Positions 1-8,644 of a stretch of DNA of 56,227 nt are shown here, piece by piece. The notes under the pieces were generated by a model, which searched no databases, was not told the origin of the DNA, and saw nothing but the letters and a program-made list of their open reading frames with translations. This DNA is from a gamma proteobacterium HTCC5015 (GTDB taxonomy: Bacteria > Pseudomonadota > Gammaproteobacteria > HTCC5015), in contig DS990607.1 of assembly GCA_000155715.1 (NCBI GenBank), positions 38,516 to 94,742 on the forward strand. Reading direction: 5' to 3'. Position numbers and translations under genes: made by a program. Position 1 is the stretch's first letter. Each line of letters starts with the position of its first letter.

Positions 1-36
1 TTGTTTCGGATTGTATCGCCACATATTGCATTCTAG

Positions 37-92
37 GAGGCCCGACCCCGGGCCGACCTGTCGCGGCGAGGGCGCCGCTCCTACAACGGAGG
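37..92. repeat. REP-like double-hairpin intergenic repeat
   Basis: Two adjacent GC-rich stems are visible: GGCCCG...CGGGCC, then GCGGCG...CGCCGC, ending in GCTCCTAC. On the minus strand this begins GTAGGAGCGGCGCC, resembling the REP sequences of Pseudomonas-type genomes. A related sequence lies at 8440-8500. It sits upstream of ruvB and probably marks an intergenic boundary. Confidence 0.55.
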
Positions 93-126
93 TTCCGAAG
101 AAGCACTTTGTGCTTTTTTGAATAAC

Positions 127-166
127 GCCTCAAAAACTCTGTGTTCTCTGTGCGCTCTGTGTCTTT
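127..166. repeat. Half copy of the CTCTGTG repeat family
   Basis: The words CTCTGTG, CTCTGTG and CTCTGTG recur here at about 10-base spacing after CCTCAAAAA. This matches the right end of the elements at 37725-37875, 47363-47574 and 47613-47810. No left inverted end is visible, so it is a partial or decayed copy. Confidence 0.5.
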
Positions 167-241
167 TCATCTCGGATAAAACGGAGCCACCCCACAGGTA
201 ACGAATCGTTGCGCGGTGTCGTGCTGTTAAAAAGAACCCGC

Positions 242-247
242 TATACT
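242..247 (+). promoter_or_regulatory. Candidate -10 box upstream of ruvB
   Basis: TATACT lies only 7 bases before the ruvB start codon, so a transcript from it would begin at or next to the ATG. No good -35 box is seen at the usual distance, so this is weak. Confidence 0.25.
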
Positions 248-254
248 GCGCGCC

Positions 255-1316
255 ATGTCAGATGATCGTTTGCACTCCCCACTGTCGCCTAATGCCGAGC
301 CCCGCGAGGATGCGGTGGATCGGGCGATTCGCCCCGTGCGCTTGGCTGATTATATGGGGCAGCCCAAGGTGCACGAGCAGATGGAGATATTTATCTCCGC
401 CGCGCGCCAGCGTCGCGAAGCGCTCGACCACGTGCTGATTTTTGGCCCGCCAGGTCTGGGTAAAACCACCTTGTCGAACATCATCGCCCATGAAATGGGA
501 GTCAGTATTCGCCACACTTCGGGGCCCGTGTTAGAGCGCCCGGGCGACTTGGCCGCCATTCTGACGAACCTCGAAGAAAACGATGTGTTGTTTATCGACG
601 AGATTCACCGCTTAAGCGCCGTGGTGGAAGAGGTGCTCTATCCCGCGATGGAGGACTTTCAGCTCGATATCATGGTGGGCGAGGGGCCCGCTGCGCGCTC
701 GATTAAATTGGATTTGCCACCATTTACCTTGGTGGGTGCCACCACGCGCGCGGGCTTGCTGACCTCGCCTCTGCGCGATCGATTTGGCATTACTCAGCGT
801 CTGTCGTTTTACGATATCGATACCTTGACGAAAATTGTTCAGCGCTCGGCGCATATTCTCAATGTGGATATGCAAGAGGCCGGCGCTCGTGAAGTGGCGC
901 GTCGCTCCCGCGGCACGCCGCGTATTGCCAATCGCCTATTGCGCCGCGTGCGCGACTTTGCCGAAGTGCGCCATGCAGGCAAGGTGACAGAGACGGCGGC
1001 GCGCGAAGCCCTAGATATGCTCGATGTCGACAGCCTCGGACTAGACAATATGGATCGCCTGTTGATTCAGACGATTATCGACAAATTCAGTGGCGGTCCC
1101 GTGGGACTCGACAACTTGGCCGCCGCCATCGGCGAAGAGCGCGGCACATTAGAAGATGTCGTCGAGCCCTATCTCATTCAAGAGGGTTTGTTGATGCGCA
1201 CGCCGCGAGGTCGTGTGGCGACGGCGAGTGCCTACCAGCATTTTGGTTTGAAAGCGCCTGAAAACAGAGATATCAATGCGACGTCCGATGCGTCGCAAAG
1301 CCAGTTAGAGTTATAA
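255..1316 (+). CDS. ruvB: Holliday junction branch-migration ATPase RuvB
   Basis: RuvB is the hexameric AAA+ motor that, with RuvA, drives branch migration of Holliday junctions during recombination and repair. The 353-residue length is normal. The protein shows Walker [10 protein letters not shown] (about residues 64-72), Walker [10 protein letters not shown], sensor 1 GATTRAG and the arginine-finger region LRDRFG, followed by the C-terminal winged-helix DNA-binding domain ending near TPRGRVA. ruvA is not immediately upstream: repeat-bearing noncoding DNA fills the first 254 bases. It is followed 2 bases later by ybgC, so it probably reads into the Tol-Pal operon, as in related Gammaproteobacteria. 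Confidence 0.97.
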   Translation: MSDDRLHSPLSPNAEPREDAVDRAIRPVRLADYMGQPKVHEQMEIFISAARQRREALDHVLIFGPPGLGKTTLSNIIAHEMGVSIRHTSGPVLERPGDLAAILTNLEENDVLFIDEIHRLSAVVEEVLYPAMEDFQLDIMVGEGPAARSIKLDLPPFTLVGATTRAGLLTSPLRDRFGITQRLSFYDIDTLTKIVQRSAHILNVDMQEAGAREVARRSRGTPRIANRLLRRVRDFAEVRHAGKVTETAAREALDMLDVDSLGLDNMDRLLIQTIIDKFSGGPVGLDNLAAAIGEERGTLEDVVEPYLIQEGLLMRTPRGRVATASAYQHFGLKAPENRDINATSDASQSQLEL

Positions 1317-1318
1317 CA

Positions 1319-1744
1319 ATGAACTACCAATTTACTCATCGCGCGCGCGTTTACTTTGACGCCACCGATGCCGGCGGAGTGATGTACCACGCCCAATATC
1401 TGAATCTCATCGAGCACGCCCGCATGGAGTATTTCTCCTCGCTGGGTTACGACACCGCCGAGGTGCACTATCAGCAGAACCTCAACTTTGTGGCAGTGGA
1501 GTGCAATATGCAGTGGAAGCGTCCCGCCCACCTCGGCGAGTATTTAGAGATCACCATGAGCGCCCGCGATATGGAGCGCGTCAGCGTGTGGTTTGATCAC
1601 GAGATTTACCGTGTGGAACCCAATGGCGATCGCACGCTCTTAAATACGGCGGCCATTCGCATGGTGTGCGTCGATGCCGCCGAGATGAAAGCCCGTTCAA
1701 TCCCCCAAGAGATGAAGGAGAAGTTCATCGATGGAAGCTCATGA
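1319..1744 (+). CDS. ybgC: Tol-Pal system acyl-CoA thioesterase YbgC
   Basis: A hot-dog-fold thioesterase of 141 residues. The 4HBT-type active-site segment YFDATDAGGVMYHAQYLN lies near residues 12-29, with the catalytic Asp in DATDAGG. E. coli YbgC acts on acyl-CoA/acyl-ACP and is linked to phospholipid metabolism; its gene heads the tol operon. Here it lies between ruvB and tolQ and overlaps the tolQ start by 14 bases, consistent with translational coupling. The exact substrate cannot be read from sequence. Confidence 0.93.
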   Translation: MNYQFTHRARVYFDATDAGGVMYHAQYLNLIEHARMEYFSSLGYDTAEVHYQQNLNFVAVECNMQWKRPAHLGEYLEITMSARDMERVSVWFDHEIYRVEPNGDRTLLNTAAIRMVCVDAAEMKARSIPQEMKEKFIDGSS

Positions 1745-2450
1745 GTCCCTGTCGATAGTTGGCCTGATATGGGAGGCCAGTTTTATTGTTCAACTGGTGA
1801 TGCTGTTGTTGTTTGCAGCGTCTGTCACAAGTTGGTGGGTGATCTATTTAAAGGTTAAGGGTTACAAGCAAGCCAACGAAGAGGCCGACCGCTTTGAAGA
1901 TCAATTCTGGTCGGGCGGCGACCTGCGCGATATTTACGAAGCCTTGCAAAATCGACGCGTGCCACGCCAAGGCATGGAGCATATTTTTGAGGCGGGTTAT
2001 CGAGAGTATGCGCGGCAAGTGCGCCTAGGCGTGGTTCCCGGCCAAGTGGTTGAGGCAGCTCAGCGCGTTATGCGGGTCGCCTTATCGCGAGAAATCGACG
2101 AGCTCGAAACGCGTTTGTCTTTTCTCGCCACTGTTGGCTCGACCAGCCCCTATGTCGGTTTGTTCGGCACGGTTGTGGGGATTATGAACTCCTTCCGTGC
2201 GCTAGGGCAGGTGCAGCAGGCGACTCTGAGCATGGTGGCGCCCGGCATTGCCGAGGCCTTGATCGCCACGGCCATTGGTTTGCTGGCGGCGATCCCCGCT
2301 GTGGTGGCTTACAATCGCTTTGCCAATCAAGTTGAACGACTGGAACTGCGCTACGACAACTTTAAAGAAGAGTTTGCTGCCTTAATTCATCGTCAGGCCA
2401 GCGCGAGCCACGCGAAAGGCAAGGGGCAGAGCGCGGGAGCGTCGGCGTAA
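1731..2450 (+). CDS. tolQ: Tol-Pal inner-membrane proton-channel subunit TolQ
   Basis: TolQ forms the TolQR stator that couples proton-motive force to TolA during outer-membrane constriction. The 239 residues contain an N-terminal membrane helix (about 16-38), a cytoplasmic loop, and the conserved paired helices near FLATVGSTSPYVGLFGTVVG (about 131-150) and GIAEALIATAIGLLAAIPAV (about 174-193), typical of the MotA/TolQ/ExbB family. The start is chosen at the ATG preceded by AAGGAG (1715-1720). It ends in TAATG, overlapping tolR. Confidence 0.97.
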   Translation: MEAHESLSIVGLIWEASFIVQLVMLLLFAASVTSWWVIYLKVKGYKQANEEADRFEDQFWSGGDLRDIYEALQNRRVPRQGMEHIFEAGYREYARQVRLGVVPGQVVEAAQRVMRVALSREIDELETRLSFLATVGSTSPYVGLFGTVVGIMNSFRALGQVQQATLSMVAPGIAEALIATAIGLLAAIPAVVAYNRFANQVERLELRYDNFKEEFAALIHRQASASHAKGKGQSAGASA

Positions 2451-2866
2451 TGGCTAAAAAGCGTCGCCCCGTTGCCGAGATGAACGTCGTGCCCTACATC
2501 GATGTGATGTTGGTGCTGTTGGTCATTTTTATGGTGACGGCGCCTTTGCTAAAGCAGGGCGTCGAGGTGGATTTGCCTCAGGCCAGCTCTGAGCCCGTGC
2601 CGCCGGGGCAGGATCAGGCCATCGTTGTCAGTATCGACAGCGAGGGTCAGCTCTATGTCAGCGTGGGTGACGAGCCCGAGTCTCCTCAAAGTGCGCAACA
2701 AATCCAAGCGCTGGTAGGCAAGGTCCTGCGAGCGAAACCCCAAACACCGGTGATGGTGGCGGGTGATCACAGCATTGGCTATGGCCGCGTCGTCGAGCTG
2801 ATGACACTGCTACAAAATGCGGGTGCTCCCAAAGTGGGGCTGTTGACGGAGCCGCCGGAGTCCTAA
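2450..2866 (+). CDS. tolR: Tol-Pal inner-membrane protein TolR
   Basis: ExbD/TolR family protein of 138 residues. A short cytoplasmic N-terminus is followed by one membrane helix carrying the proton-translocating Asp (VPYIDVMLVLLVIFMVTAP, about residues 14-32) and a periplasmic domain. It partners TolQ and TolA. Both ends overlap neighbours through TAATG, indicating tight translational coupling in the tolQRA unit. Confidence 0.96.
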   Translation: MAKKRRPVAEMNVVPYIDVMLVLLVIFMVTAPLLKQGVEVDLPQASSEPVPPGQDQAIVVSIDSEGQLYVSVGDEPESPQSAQQIQALVGKVLRAKPQTPVMVAGDHSIGYGRVVELMTLLQNAGAPKVGLLTEPPES

Positions 2867-3801
2867 TGACGGGGCAAGAGCGCAAAGGCTTGATTCTCTC
2901 TCTGCTCGGGCACCTAGTGGTGTTAGGGCTGATGCTGGTCAGCGTTGAATTTGGCGATACGAGCCAGCCTCCCCCCGTGGTTCCACCTGCCGTGCAAGCT
3001 GTGGCGATCGACAATAGTGAGCACAATGAAAAGCTGCGTCAGCAAAAGGCTGAAGAGCAGCGAAAAGCTCGAGAGGCCGAACAGAGACGCCGCGAGCGGG
3101 AGCGACAGGAAGCGCTGAGAAAGGAGCAGGAAAGGCAAAAAGCCGAGCAGAAAGCGAAAGAAGCCGCTCGACGTGAAGCGGAAGCCGAGGCAAAACGCCA
3201 GGCCGAAGCTGAAGCTCAGCGAAAGGCCGAAGAGGCGGCGCGCAAAAAGGCGCAAGCAGAAGCCGAGCGCAAAGCCGAAGAAGCCGCGCGTCGAAAGGCA
3301 GAAGCCGAAGCCAAAAGAAAGGCCGAGGAGGCCGCTCGCCGCAAGGCGGAAGCGGAGGCCAAGCGCAAAGCCGAGGCGGAGGCAAAACGTCGCGCCGAGG
3401 AAAAAGCGCGTCGCGAAGCGGAGCAAGCCGAGCGCCAGCGCCAATTGGAACTTGAGCGCTTAGAACAGCTCAAAGCTCAGCGCGAGGAGGCCGAGCGATT
3501 GGAGCGCTTGCGCCAGTTGGACGTGGATAGAGCCCTCTACCAACAGGCGATTCGCGACCATGTGGTGCGCCGCTGGATCAAACCGCCGCAAACCGAGAAC
3601 AGCGATCAGTGCTCGGTGCGGGTGACGCAGTCGCCCGCCGGTTACATCTTGGACATTCAAGTGGCCTCTTGTACGGGAGACGCTGCGTTTCGCCAATCGG
3701 TTGAGGCCGCTGTTCAGGCTTCTGACCCTTTGCCTAAGCCGCAGAATCCCACCGTTTTTGATCGGGTGATCCAATTTATTTTTGATGTGTCAGACACATA
3801 G
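2866..3801 (+). CDS. tolA: Cell-envelope integrity protein TolA
   Basis: TolA spans the periplasm and links TolQR to TolB and Pal. The 311 residues show an N-terminal membrane helix (LILSLLGHLVVLGLMLVSVEF), a long Ala/Lys/Glu/Arg-rich helical region (about residues 53-225) built from near-repeats such as AEAKRKAEEAARRKAEAEAK, and a C-terminal domain III with SVRVTQSPAGYILDIQVASC and FRQSVEAAV. The low-complexity DNA generates long open frames on the opposite strand that are not genes. Its end overlaps the region just before the tolB start. Confidence 0.95.
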   Translation: MTGQERKGLILSLLGHLVVLGLMLVSVEFGDTSQPPPVVPPAVQAVAIDNSEHNEKLRQQKAEEQRKAREAEQRRRERERQEALRKEQERQKAEQKAKEAARREAEAEAKRQAEAEAQRKAEEAARKKAQAEAERKAEEAARRKAEAEAKRKAEEAARRKAEAEAKRKAEAEAKRRAEEKARREAEQAERQRQLELERLEQLKAQREEAERLERLRQLDVDRALYQQAIRDHVVRRWIKPPQTENSDQCSVRVTQSPAGYILDIQVASCTGDAAFRQSVEAAVQASDPLPKPQNPTVFDRVIQFIFDVSDT

Positions 3802-3829
3802 TCAACGGGACCATGAAGGAAATCAGTTT

Positions 3830-5158
3830 ATGCATCTTTTGCAGCGCACGGCCGTATCGACATTCTGTTTTGTCTCCTTTCTCTGCGTTTCACTGGGGTT
3901 TAGTGGCGCGGCTCAAGCCGTATTGGAAATTCGTATTACCCAGAGCAGCGACCTGGCGCGCCCCATCGCTATCGTGCCTTTTGAGTGGCAGGGCGAGCAG
4001 GCGCTGCCAACGGATGTATCGAGCGTGGTGCGTACCGATTTAGAGCGCAGTGGCCAATTTAAGGCACTTGCCGAAGAAGATATGCTGGCCAAGCCCAGTG
4101 CGGGTTCGCGCATCAACTGGCAAAACTGGCGGACACTGGAAATGCCCCACTTGCTGGTAGGCAAAATTCGCTCAACGGGCGAAGGCCGTTACGCCGTCGA
4201 CGTGCAGCTGTTTGATGTCAATCGTGGCCGTCAGCTACTGGGCTACAGTTATCCCGCCACGGCCAAGACACTGCGCCGCACGGCACACAAAGTGGCGGAT
4301 GAGGTCTATGAAGAAATTACTGGCGTACGCGGCGCTTTTAGTACCCGCATTGCTTTTGTGTCGGTAGAAACGCGCAGTGCCAAAGATCGCACCTTTAGCT
4401 TACAGGTGGCGGATGCCGACGGTCATGCGCCGCGCACGGTGGTGCGTTCGAGTCAGCCGATTTTGTCGCCCACGTGGTCGCCCGACGGCATGCACTTGGC
4501 CTACGTTTCATTTCGCAATCGTCAGGCCGAGGTGTTTGCCGTGAATTTGCGCACGGGAAAAGAGCAAAAGCTGTCGGGCTTTGACGGCATTAACGGCGCC
4601 CCCGCGTTTTCTCCCGATGGCAATCAATTAGCCATGGCGCTATCGCGCTCGGGCAATCCCGACATCTACGTGCTGGATATGAAGACGCGCCAGCTCAAGC
4701 AAATAACGCGCGGCTACTCGATTGAGACAGAGCCGAGCTGGAGCAGCGATGGCGATACCCTCTACTACACTTCGGGGCGCACCGGTTCACCCCAGATTTA
4801 TGCGGTGTCTGCTCGTGGCGGCACACCCAAGCGGGTGAGTTTTGAGGGCGGCTACAACGCCAGTGCCGCGGCTTCCCCCGATGGTCGCAATTTGGCCATG
4901 GTGCACTCTCAGCGTGGTTCCTATCGCATCGCGGTGAAAGACTTAAAAAGTGATTTGTTCCGCGTGCTCACTGATGGCCCCCAGGATGAATCTCCCAGCT
5001 TTGCTCCCAATGGGCAGATGTTGCTCTACGCCACACAGAAGGGCGGTAAAGGCGTGTTGGCCGCGGTCTCTCTGGATGGACGCGTGAAACAGGAATTGTT
5101 GCTGACCGAGGGCGATATCCGCGAACCCGCGTGGTCGCCCTTTAATAATGGCCAGTGA
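3830..5158 (+). CDS. tolB: Periplasmic Tol-Pal protein TolB
   Basis: TolB is the periplasmic beta-propeller protein that binds Pal and TolA. The start at 3830 gives a clean signal peptide (MHLLQRTAVSTFCFVSFLCV, cleavage near AAQA) and is preceded by AAGGAA; an upstream in-frame start at 3782 would overlap tolA by 20 bases and adds a hydrophilic stretch. The 442-residue product has the N-terminal domain with EIRITQSSDLARPIAIVPF and then TolB/WD40-like blades with SPDG, SPDGNQLA and WSSDGDTLYY repeats. Standard operon position before pal. Confidence 0.95.
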   Translation: MHLLQRTAVSTFCFVSFLCVSLGFSGAAQAVLEIRITQSSDLARPIAIVPFEWQGEQALPTDVSSVVRTDLERSGQFKALAEEDMLAKPSAGSRINWQNWRTLEMPHLLVGKIRSTGEGRYAVDVQLFDVNRGRQLLGYSYPATAKTLRRTAHKVADEVYEEITGVRGAFSTRIAFVSVETRSAKDRTFSLQVADADGHAPRTVVRSSQPILSPTWSPDGMHLAYVSFRNRQAEVFAVNLRTGKEQKLSGFDGINGAPAFSPDGNQLAMALSRSGNPDIYVLDMKTRQLKQITRGYSIETEPSWSSDGDTLYYTSGRTGSPQIYAVSARGGTPKRVSFEGGYNASAAASPDGRNLAMVHSQRGSYRIAVKDLKSDLFRVLTDGPQDESPSFAPNGQMLLYATQKGGKGVLAAVSLDGRVKQELLLTEGDIREPAWSPFNNGQ

Positions 5159-5205
5159 TTGAGTAATTTAACCGCAGTTTTTTCGATTTGAGGAAGGAGT
5201 GTTCC

Positions 5206-5829
5206 ATGATGATGAAATCTTTTAAAAGCGCGCTGCTATTCAGCGTTTGTGCCATCGCATTAGTGGCTTGTGAAACCCCCGGTGGAACGCAGTCGGGCGG
5301 CACCAGCAGCACCGATGAATTTTTGCCCGATGATCAACAGGGTCTGACCGATGAGGAGTTGGCGGCTCAAGGACCTAATGGGGGGGCCAATGGCCAGAGT
5401 GGCACCGAGACCTTTGCTCTGAGCGATTGTGAGCCCGAGTGCGACTACCCGCGAGAAGCCTTGGACAATCCCGATAGCTTGTTGTCAAAGCGCATGGTGT
5501 TCTTTGCCTTTGACAGCGATCAAGTTAAAGAAGAGTTCAACGATGTGTTAATCGCCCACGCCAAATACTTGGCCAGCAATCCCGATGTTAGCGTGCGCCT
5601 TGAGGGGCATACCGACGAGCGCGGCACCCGCGAATACAATTTGGCCTTGAGTGAGCGCCGCGCCAAGGCGGTTCGCCAGTTTCTAATGTTATACGGCGCC
5701 CCGGCAGAGAGCGTGAATGTCTACGGGTTTGGCGAGGAACTGCCTTTGGCCTTGGGGAGCACGGAAGAGGCGTATGCTGAAAACCGTCGCGCAGAGCTGG
5801 TGTACGACGGCAACGATCTGTCGCAGTAA
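5206..5829 (+). CDS. pal: Peptidoglycan-associated lipoprotein Pal
   Basis: Pal is an outer-membrane lipoprotein whose OmpA-like domain binds peptidoglycan. The start at 5206 (three ATG codons in a row, after AGGAAGGAG) gives a lipoprotein signal with lipobox ALVAC and Cys22. A linker rich in Gly/Ser/Asp/Glu runs to about residue 80, then the OmpA domain with VFFAFDSDQVKEEF, LEGHTDERGTREYN and NRRAELVY. The linker is longer and more acidic than in E. coli Pal. An alternative TTG start at 5188 is less likely. Confidence 0.95.
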   Translation: MMMKSFKSALLFSVCAIALVACETPGGTQSGGTSSTDEFLPDDQQGLTDEELAAQGPNGGANGQSGTETFALSDCEPECDYPREALDNPDSLLSKRMVFFAFDSDQVKEEFNDVLIAHAKYLASNPDVSVRLEGHTDERGTREYNLALSERRAKAVRQFLMLYGAPAESVNVYGFGEELPLALGSTEEAYAENRRAELVYDGNDLSQ

Positions 5830-5847
5830 TAGAGCAAAGAGGTCGCT

Positions 5848-6681
5848 ATGCAGCAGACAATGTTTTATCGAGCGGCTTGGTGCTTAGGTGGCTGGATGCT
5901 AGCGTCTAGCCTCGCCTACGCCGCGCCTAATAACGAGGAGCTCGACCGCCGTTTGTCGACGCTGGAAAACAGCTCTAGTACCCAAGTCGTATTGCAGTTG
6001 ATGCAGCGCCTCCAACAAATGGAGGGCACGGTGGCGGAGTTGCGCGGCCAAATCGAACAGCAACAGTTCGAAATGGATCGTTTGAAGAAACGCCAGCGCG
6101 ACCTCTATCTCGATGTGGATCGCCGACTCAACGAGTTAAAATCATCGGGGCCGCAGGCGGGCAGCCCGTCGGGGCGTAAATCGGCACCCTCGGTGGATGC
6201 CGCCGCTGTATCGGCGACTTCGATGAGTACTCCGGCGACAGGCAACTCGACGACGCCGAGCGATACGGCGGAAAAGACGGCGCCCAGCGACCCCGCCGCC
6301 GAGCGCAAGGCCTATCAGGCGGCGTTCGACTACTTGCGCGAAGGGCGCCATCAAGAGGCGATCAAAGCCTTTGAAGGCGTTTTAAACGAATATCCCGACG
6401 GACAGTTTGCCGATAACGCCCAGTACTGGAAGGCGGAATCTCACTATGTGAGCAAGCAGTTTGCCGAGGCCGAGGCGGGTTTTAAAAAGGTGATTGAAGC
6501 CTACCCCAACAGCAATAAAGTGCCCGATGCTCATTTGAAGTTGGGTTACACCTACTACGAGCTCAAGCAGTGGGAGCAGTCGCGAAAAATTTTAGCGCAA
6601 GTGGTAGAAAACTATCCCACGTCGAATGCGGCGAATTTGGCGCGCAAGCGTCTCGCTCTGCTGAGTCAGCGCAATTCCTAG
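5848..6681 (+). CDS. cpoB: Cell division coordinator CpoB (YbgF)
   Basis: CpoB is a periplasmic protein that links Tol-Pal to peptidoglycan synthesis at the septum. The 277 residues comprise a signal peptide ending near SLAYAAP, an N-terminal coiled coil (about 31-92) used for trimerisation, a Ser/Thr/Pro/Ala linker, and C-terminal TPR repeats (about 152-277; AFDYLREGRHQEAIKAFEGV, AQYWKAESHYVSKQFAEAEA). AGAGG precedes the ATG. It closes the Tol-Pal operon and is followed 1 base later by queE. Confidence 0.94.
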   Translation: MQQTMFYRAAWCLGGWMLASSLAYAAPNNEELDRRLSTLENSSSTQVVLQLMQRLQQMEGTVAELRGQIEQQQFEMDRLKKRQRDLYLDVDRRLNELKSSGPQAGSPSGRKSAPSVDAAAVSATSMSTPATGNSTTPSDTAEKTAPSDPAAERKAYQAAFDYLREGRHQEAIKAFEGVLNEYPDGQFADNAQYWKAESHYVSKQFAEAEAGFKKVIEAYPNSNKVPDAHLKLGYTYYELKQWEQSRKILAQVVENYPTSNAANLARKRLALLSQRNS

Positions 6682-6682
6682 C

Positions 6683-7390
6683 ATGTCCGCCCATTCCGCC
6701 GTCCAATCCGATCGCTCAAAAACGCCTAGCGGGCGCGTAGAGTCGCGTCGCGGTCAACTTAAGATCACGGAAATTTTCTGTTCCCTGCAAGGCGAGTCCA
6801 CACTGGCCGGCTTGCCCACGACGTTTGTACGGCTAACGGGCTGCCCGCTGCGCTGCACTTATTGCGATTCTGAGTACGCTTTTTTTGGTGGCGATTGGTG
6901 GTCGCAAGAGGCTTTGCTCGACAGGGTCGATACACTGGGCGCGCCCAATGTCTGTGTCACGGGTGGGGAGCCATTGGCTCAGCGCAGCTGCCACGAATTG
7001 ATGTCGGCCTTGTGTGATCGCGGTTATCGGGTCTCCCTAGAGACTTCTGGCGCCTTAGATATTTCGACGGTGGATCAGCGGGTGATGGTGGTGATGGACA
7101 TCAAAACGCCCGACTCCCGAGAAGATCACCGCAATAAATTCGACAACCTGAGCCAATTAAAGGCGGGGGATCAAGTGAAGTTTGTGATCGGGTCGCGCGC
7201 CGACTACGACTGGGCAAAGCAACGAGTGGCCGAACGGGAGATAGATCAACGCTGCGAAGTTCTATTCTCGCCCAACTACGAAAAGCTATCGGCGCGTTCG
7301 CTGGCGGATTGGATTGTAGAGGACCGCTTGCCCGTGCGCTTTCAAATGCAAACTCACAAACTGCTGTGGGGCGATGTCCCCGGCGTTTAA
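6683..7390 (+). CDS. queE: 7-carboxy-7-deazaguanine synthase QueE
   Basis: Radical-SAM enzyme that converts 6-carboxytetrahydropterin to 7-carboxy-7-deazaguanine in queuosine biosynthesis. The [4Fe-4S]-binding CxxxCxxC motif is visible as CPLRCTYCDSEYAFF (about residues 54-68), followed by VCVTGGEPL, the usual SAM-contact segment. The 235 residues include an extra N-terminal tail of about 25 residues. It lies directly after cpoB and 22 bases before queC, which uses its product. Confidence 0.95.
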   Translation: MSAHSAVQSDRSKTPSGRVESRRGQLKITEIFCSLQGESTLAGLPTTFVRLTGCPLRCTYCDSEYAFFGGDWWSQEALLDRVDTLGAPNVCVTGGEPLAQRSCHELMSALCDRGYRVSLETSGALDISTVDQRVMVVMDIKTPDSREDHRNKFDNLSQLKAGDQVKFVIGSRADYDWAKQRVAEREIDQRCEVLFSPNYEKLSARSLADWIVEDRLPVRFQMQTHKLLWGDVPGV

Positions 7391-7412
7391 GTGATTTGAG
7401 TACCTTTATGCT

Positions 7413-8081
7413 ATGAAAAAAGCCGTTGTTTTATTGTCGGGAGGGCTAGATTCCTCCACTGTGCTGGCACTGGCCCGCGCCGAGGGCTACCAGTGTCATA
7501 CTCTGAGCTTTGACTATGGCCAGCGCAATCGCGCTGAGCTGGTGGCTTCCAAGCGTTTGTCGGAAGAGTTGGGCGCGGTAGAGCACAAAATCATTCAGCT
7601 CGATTTGCGCGCCATTGGTGGCTCCGCTTTGACGGATAGTCGAATTGATGTGCCGACACAGGAGAGTGAGGGCGTGCCAGTCACTTACGTGCCCGCCCGC
7701 AACACCGTGTTTTTGTCCATCGCGCTCGGTTGGGCCGAGGTACTGGAGGCCTACGACGTGTTTATCGGCGTCAACGCGGTGGACTACTCAGGGTATCCCG
7801 ATTGTCGCCCCGAGTTTATCGAGGCCTTTCAAACCATGGCCAATCTCGCGACAAAAGCGAGTACCGAAGGGCACCCGTTGACGGTGCACACGCCTTTAAT
7901 CGACTTGAGCAAATCCGAAATCATCCAAAAGGGGGTCGCCGCTGGTTTGGACTACGGTCTGACGGTCTCCTGCTACGACGCTAACGAGGCGGGAGAGGCC
8001 TGCGGGCAATGCGATGCCTGCCGTTTGCGTCGACAGGGCTTTGAAGCGGCCGAGGTGGCCGATCCTACTCGCTATCGCTAG
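7413..8081 (+). CDS. queC: 7-cyano-7-deazaguanine synthase QueC
   Basis: QueC makes preQ0 from 7-carboxy-7-deazaguanine using ATP and ammonia. The 222-residue protein begins with the PP-loop [13 protein letters not shown], contains [17 protein letters not shown], and ends with the zinc-binding cysteines in [20 protein letters not shown]. It follows queE on the same strand with 22 bases between. tRNA-Lys lies downstream behind its own promoter. Confidence 0.96.
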   Translation: MKKAVVLLSGGLDSSTVLALARAEGYQCHTLSFDYGQRNRAELVASKRLSEELGAVEHKIIQLDLRAIGGSALTDSRIDVPTQESEGVPVTYVPARNTVFLSIALGWAEVLEAYDVFIGVNAVDYSGYPDCRPEFIEAFQTMANLATKASTEGHPLTVHTPLIDLSKSEIIQKGVAAGLDYGLTVSCYDANEAGEACGQCDACRLRRQGFEAAEVADPTRYR

Positions 8082-8126
8082 GGCGCGAGAGGCCGGGAAT
8101 TTGTCAGAAAATTGTCAAAATCGGGC

Positions 8127-8155
8127 TTGTGTGAGTAGGGGGCTTTGTGTATTAT
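8127..8155 (+). promoter_or_regulatory. Sigma-70-type promoter for tRNA-Lys
   Basis: TTGTGT (8127-8132) and TATTAT (8150-8155) are separated by 17 bases and followed by a GC-rich discriminator (CGCGTCCC), typical of stable-RNA promoters under stringent control. The mature tRNA begins 25 bases after the -10 box. Confidence 0.6.
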
Positions 8156-8179
8156 TCGCGTCCCAATTGAGGGCTGCAC

Positions 8180-8255
8180 GGGTCGTTAGCTCAGTTGGTA
8201 GAGCAGTTGGCTTTTAACCAATTGGTCGAAGGTTCGAATCCTTCACGACCCACCA
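8180..8255 (+). tRNA. tRNA-Lys (anticodon TTT)
   Basis: A complete 76-base cloverleaf: acceptor stem GGGTCGT pairs with ACGACCC, the D arm has AGCTCAGTTGGTAGAGC, the anticodon arm is TTGG-CTTTTAA-CCAA with TTT in the loop, the T arm has GGTTCGAATCC, and the CCA end is encoded (8253-8255). TTT reads AAA/AAG lysine codons. Confidence 0.97.
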
Positions 8256-8261
8256 CTTTTT

Positions 8262-8292
8262 AAAAAGCCACCGAGTTATCGGTGGCTTTTTT
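8262..8292 (+). terminator. Intrinsic terminator after tRNA-Lys
   Basis: AAAAAGCCACCGA and TCGGTGGCTTTTTT form a strong hairpin followed by a T run, 7 bases after the tRNA end. Confidence 0.85.
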
Positions 8293-8600
8293 ATTGCCTG
8301 AGAGATCGCCATAACCGCTACTCGTCATTCTAGGCATTCCCCCGTCATTTTAGGCACCCCCCTTGTCATTCCAGACTTGATCTGGAATCTCCAAAACGGA
8401 GCCTTGATAAGAAGATTCTGAAACTTTCGCTTCAACTCAACGCCGACAATACACCCGTCGGCCCGGGCACCCAAGGGCATAAAGGTGCCCTCCTATATTT
8501 TCTTGTACACGCGGATTAAAAAAGGCGTTTGTGTCAAAAGCGTATAACCATATATGAAAACGGTCTCAAGCGAGCCCTTTAAAAGCTGGGTTCGCGTTCC
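8293..8600. repeat. Noncoding stretch with REP-like palindromes
   Basis: No gene is seen between the tRNA terminator and the peroxiredoxin leader. The stretch holds three spaced GTCATTnnAGnC words (8325-8375), the second part of which reads CCAGACTTGATCTGG, an inverted repeat. A GGGCACC/GGTGCCC hairpin (8465-8490) lies next to CGGCCCGGGC, related to the repeat at 37-92. It looks like a pile-up of small mobile or REP-type sequences. Confidence 0.5.
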
Positions 8601-8644
8601 TATAGTTCTCTTGTACGTTACATTTTTTATTAAGGAGAACTTCC

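Noticed and set aside
2923-3444. Long open frames antisense to tolA
   Set aside because: They mirror the Ala/Lys/Glu repeat composition of tolA and have no start signal; they are compositional shadows.
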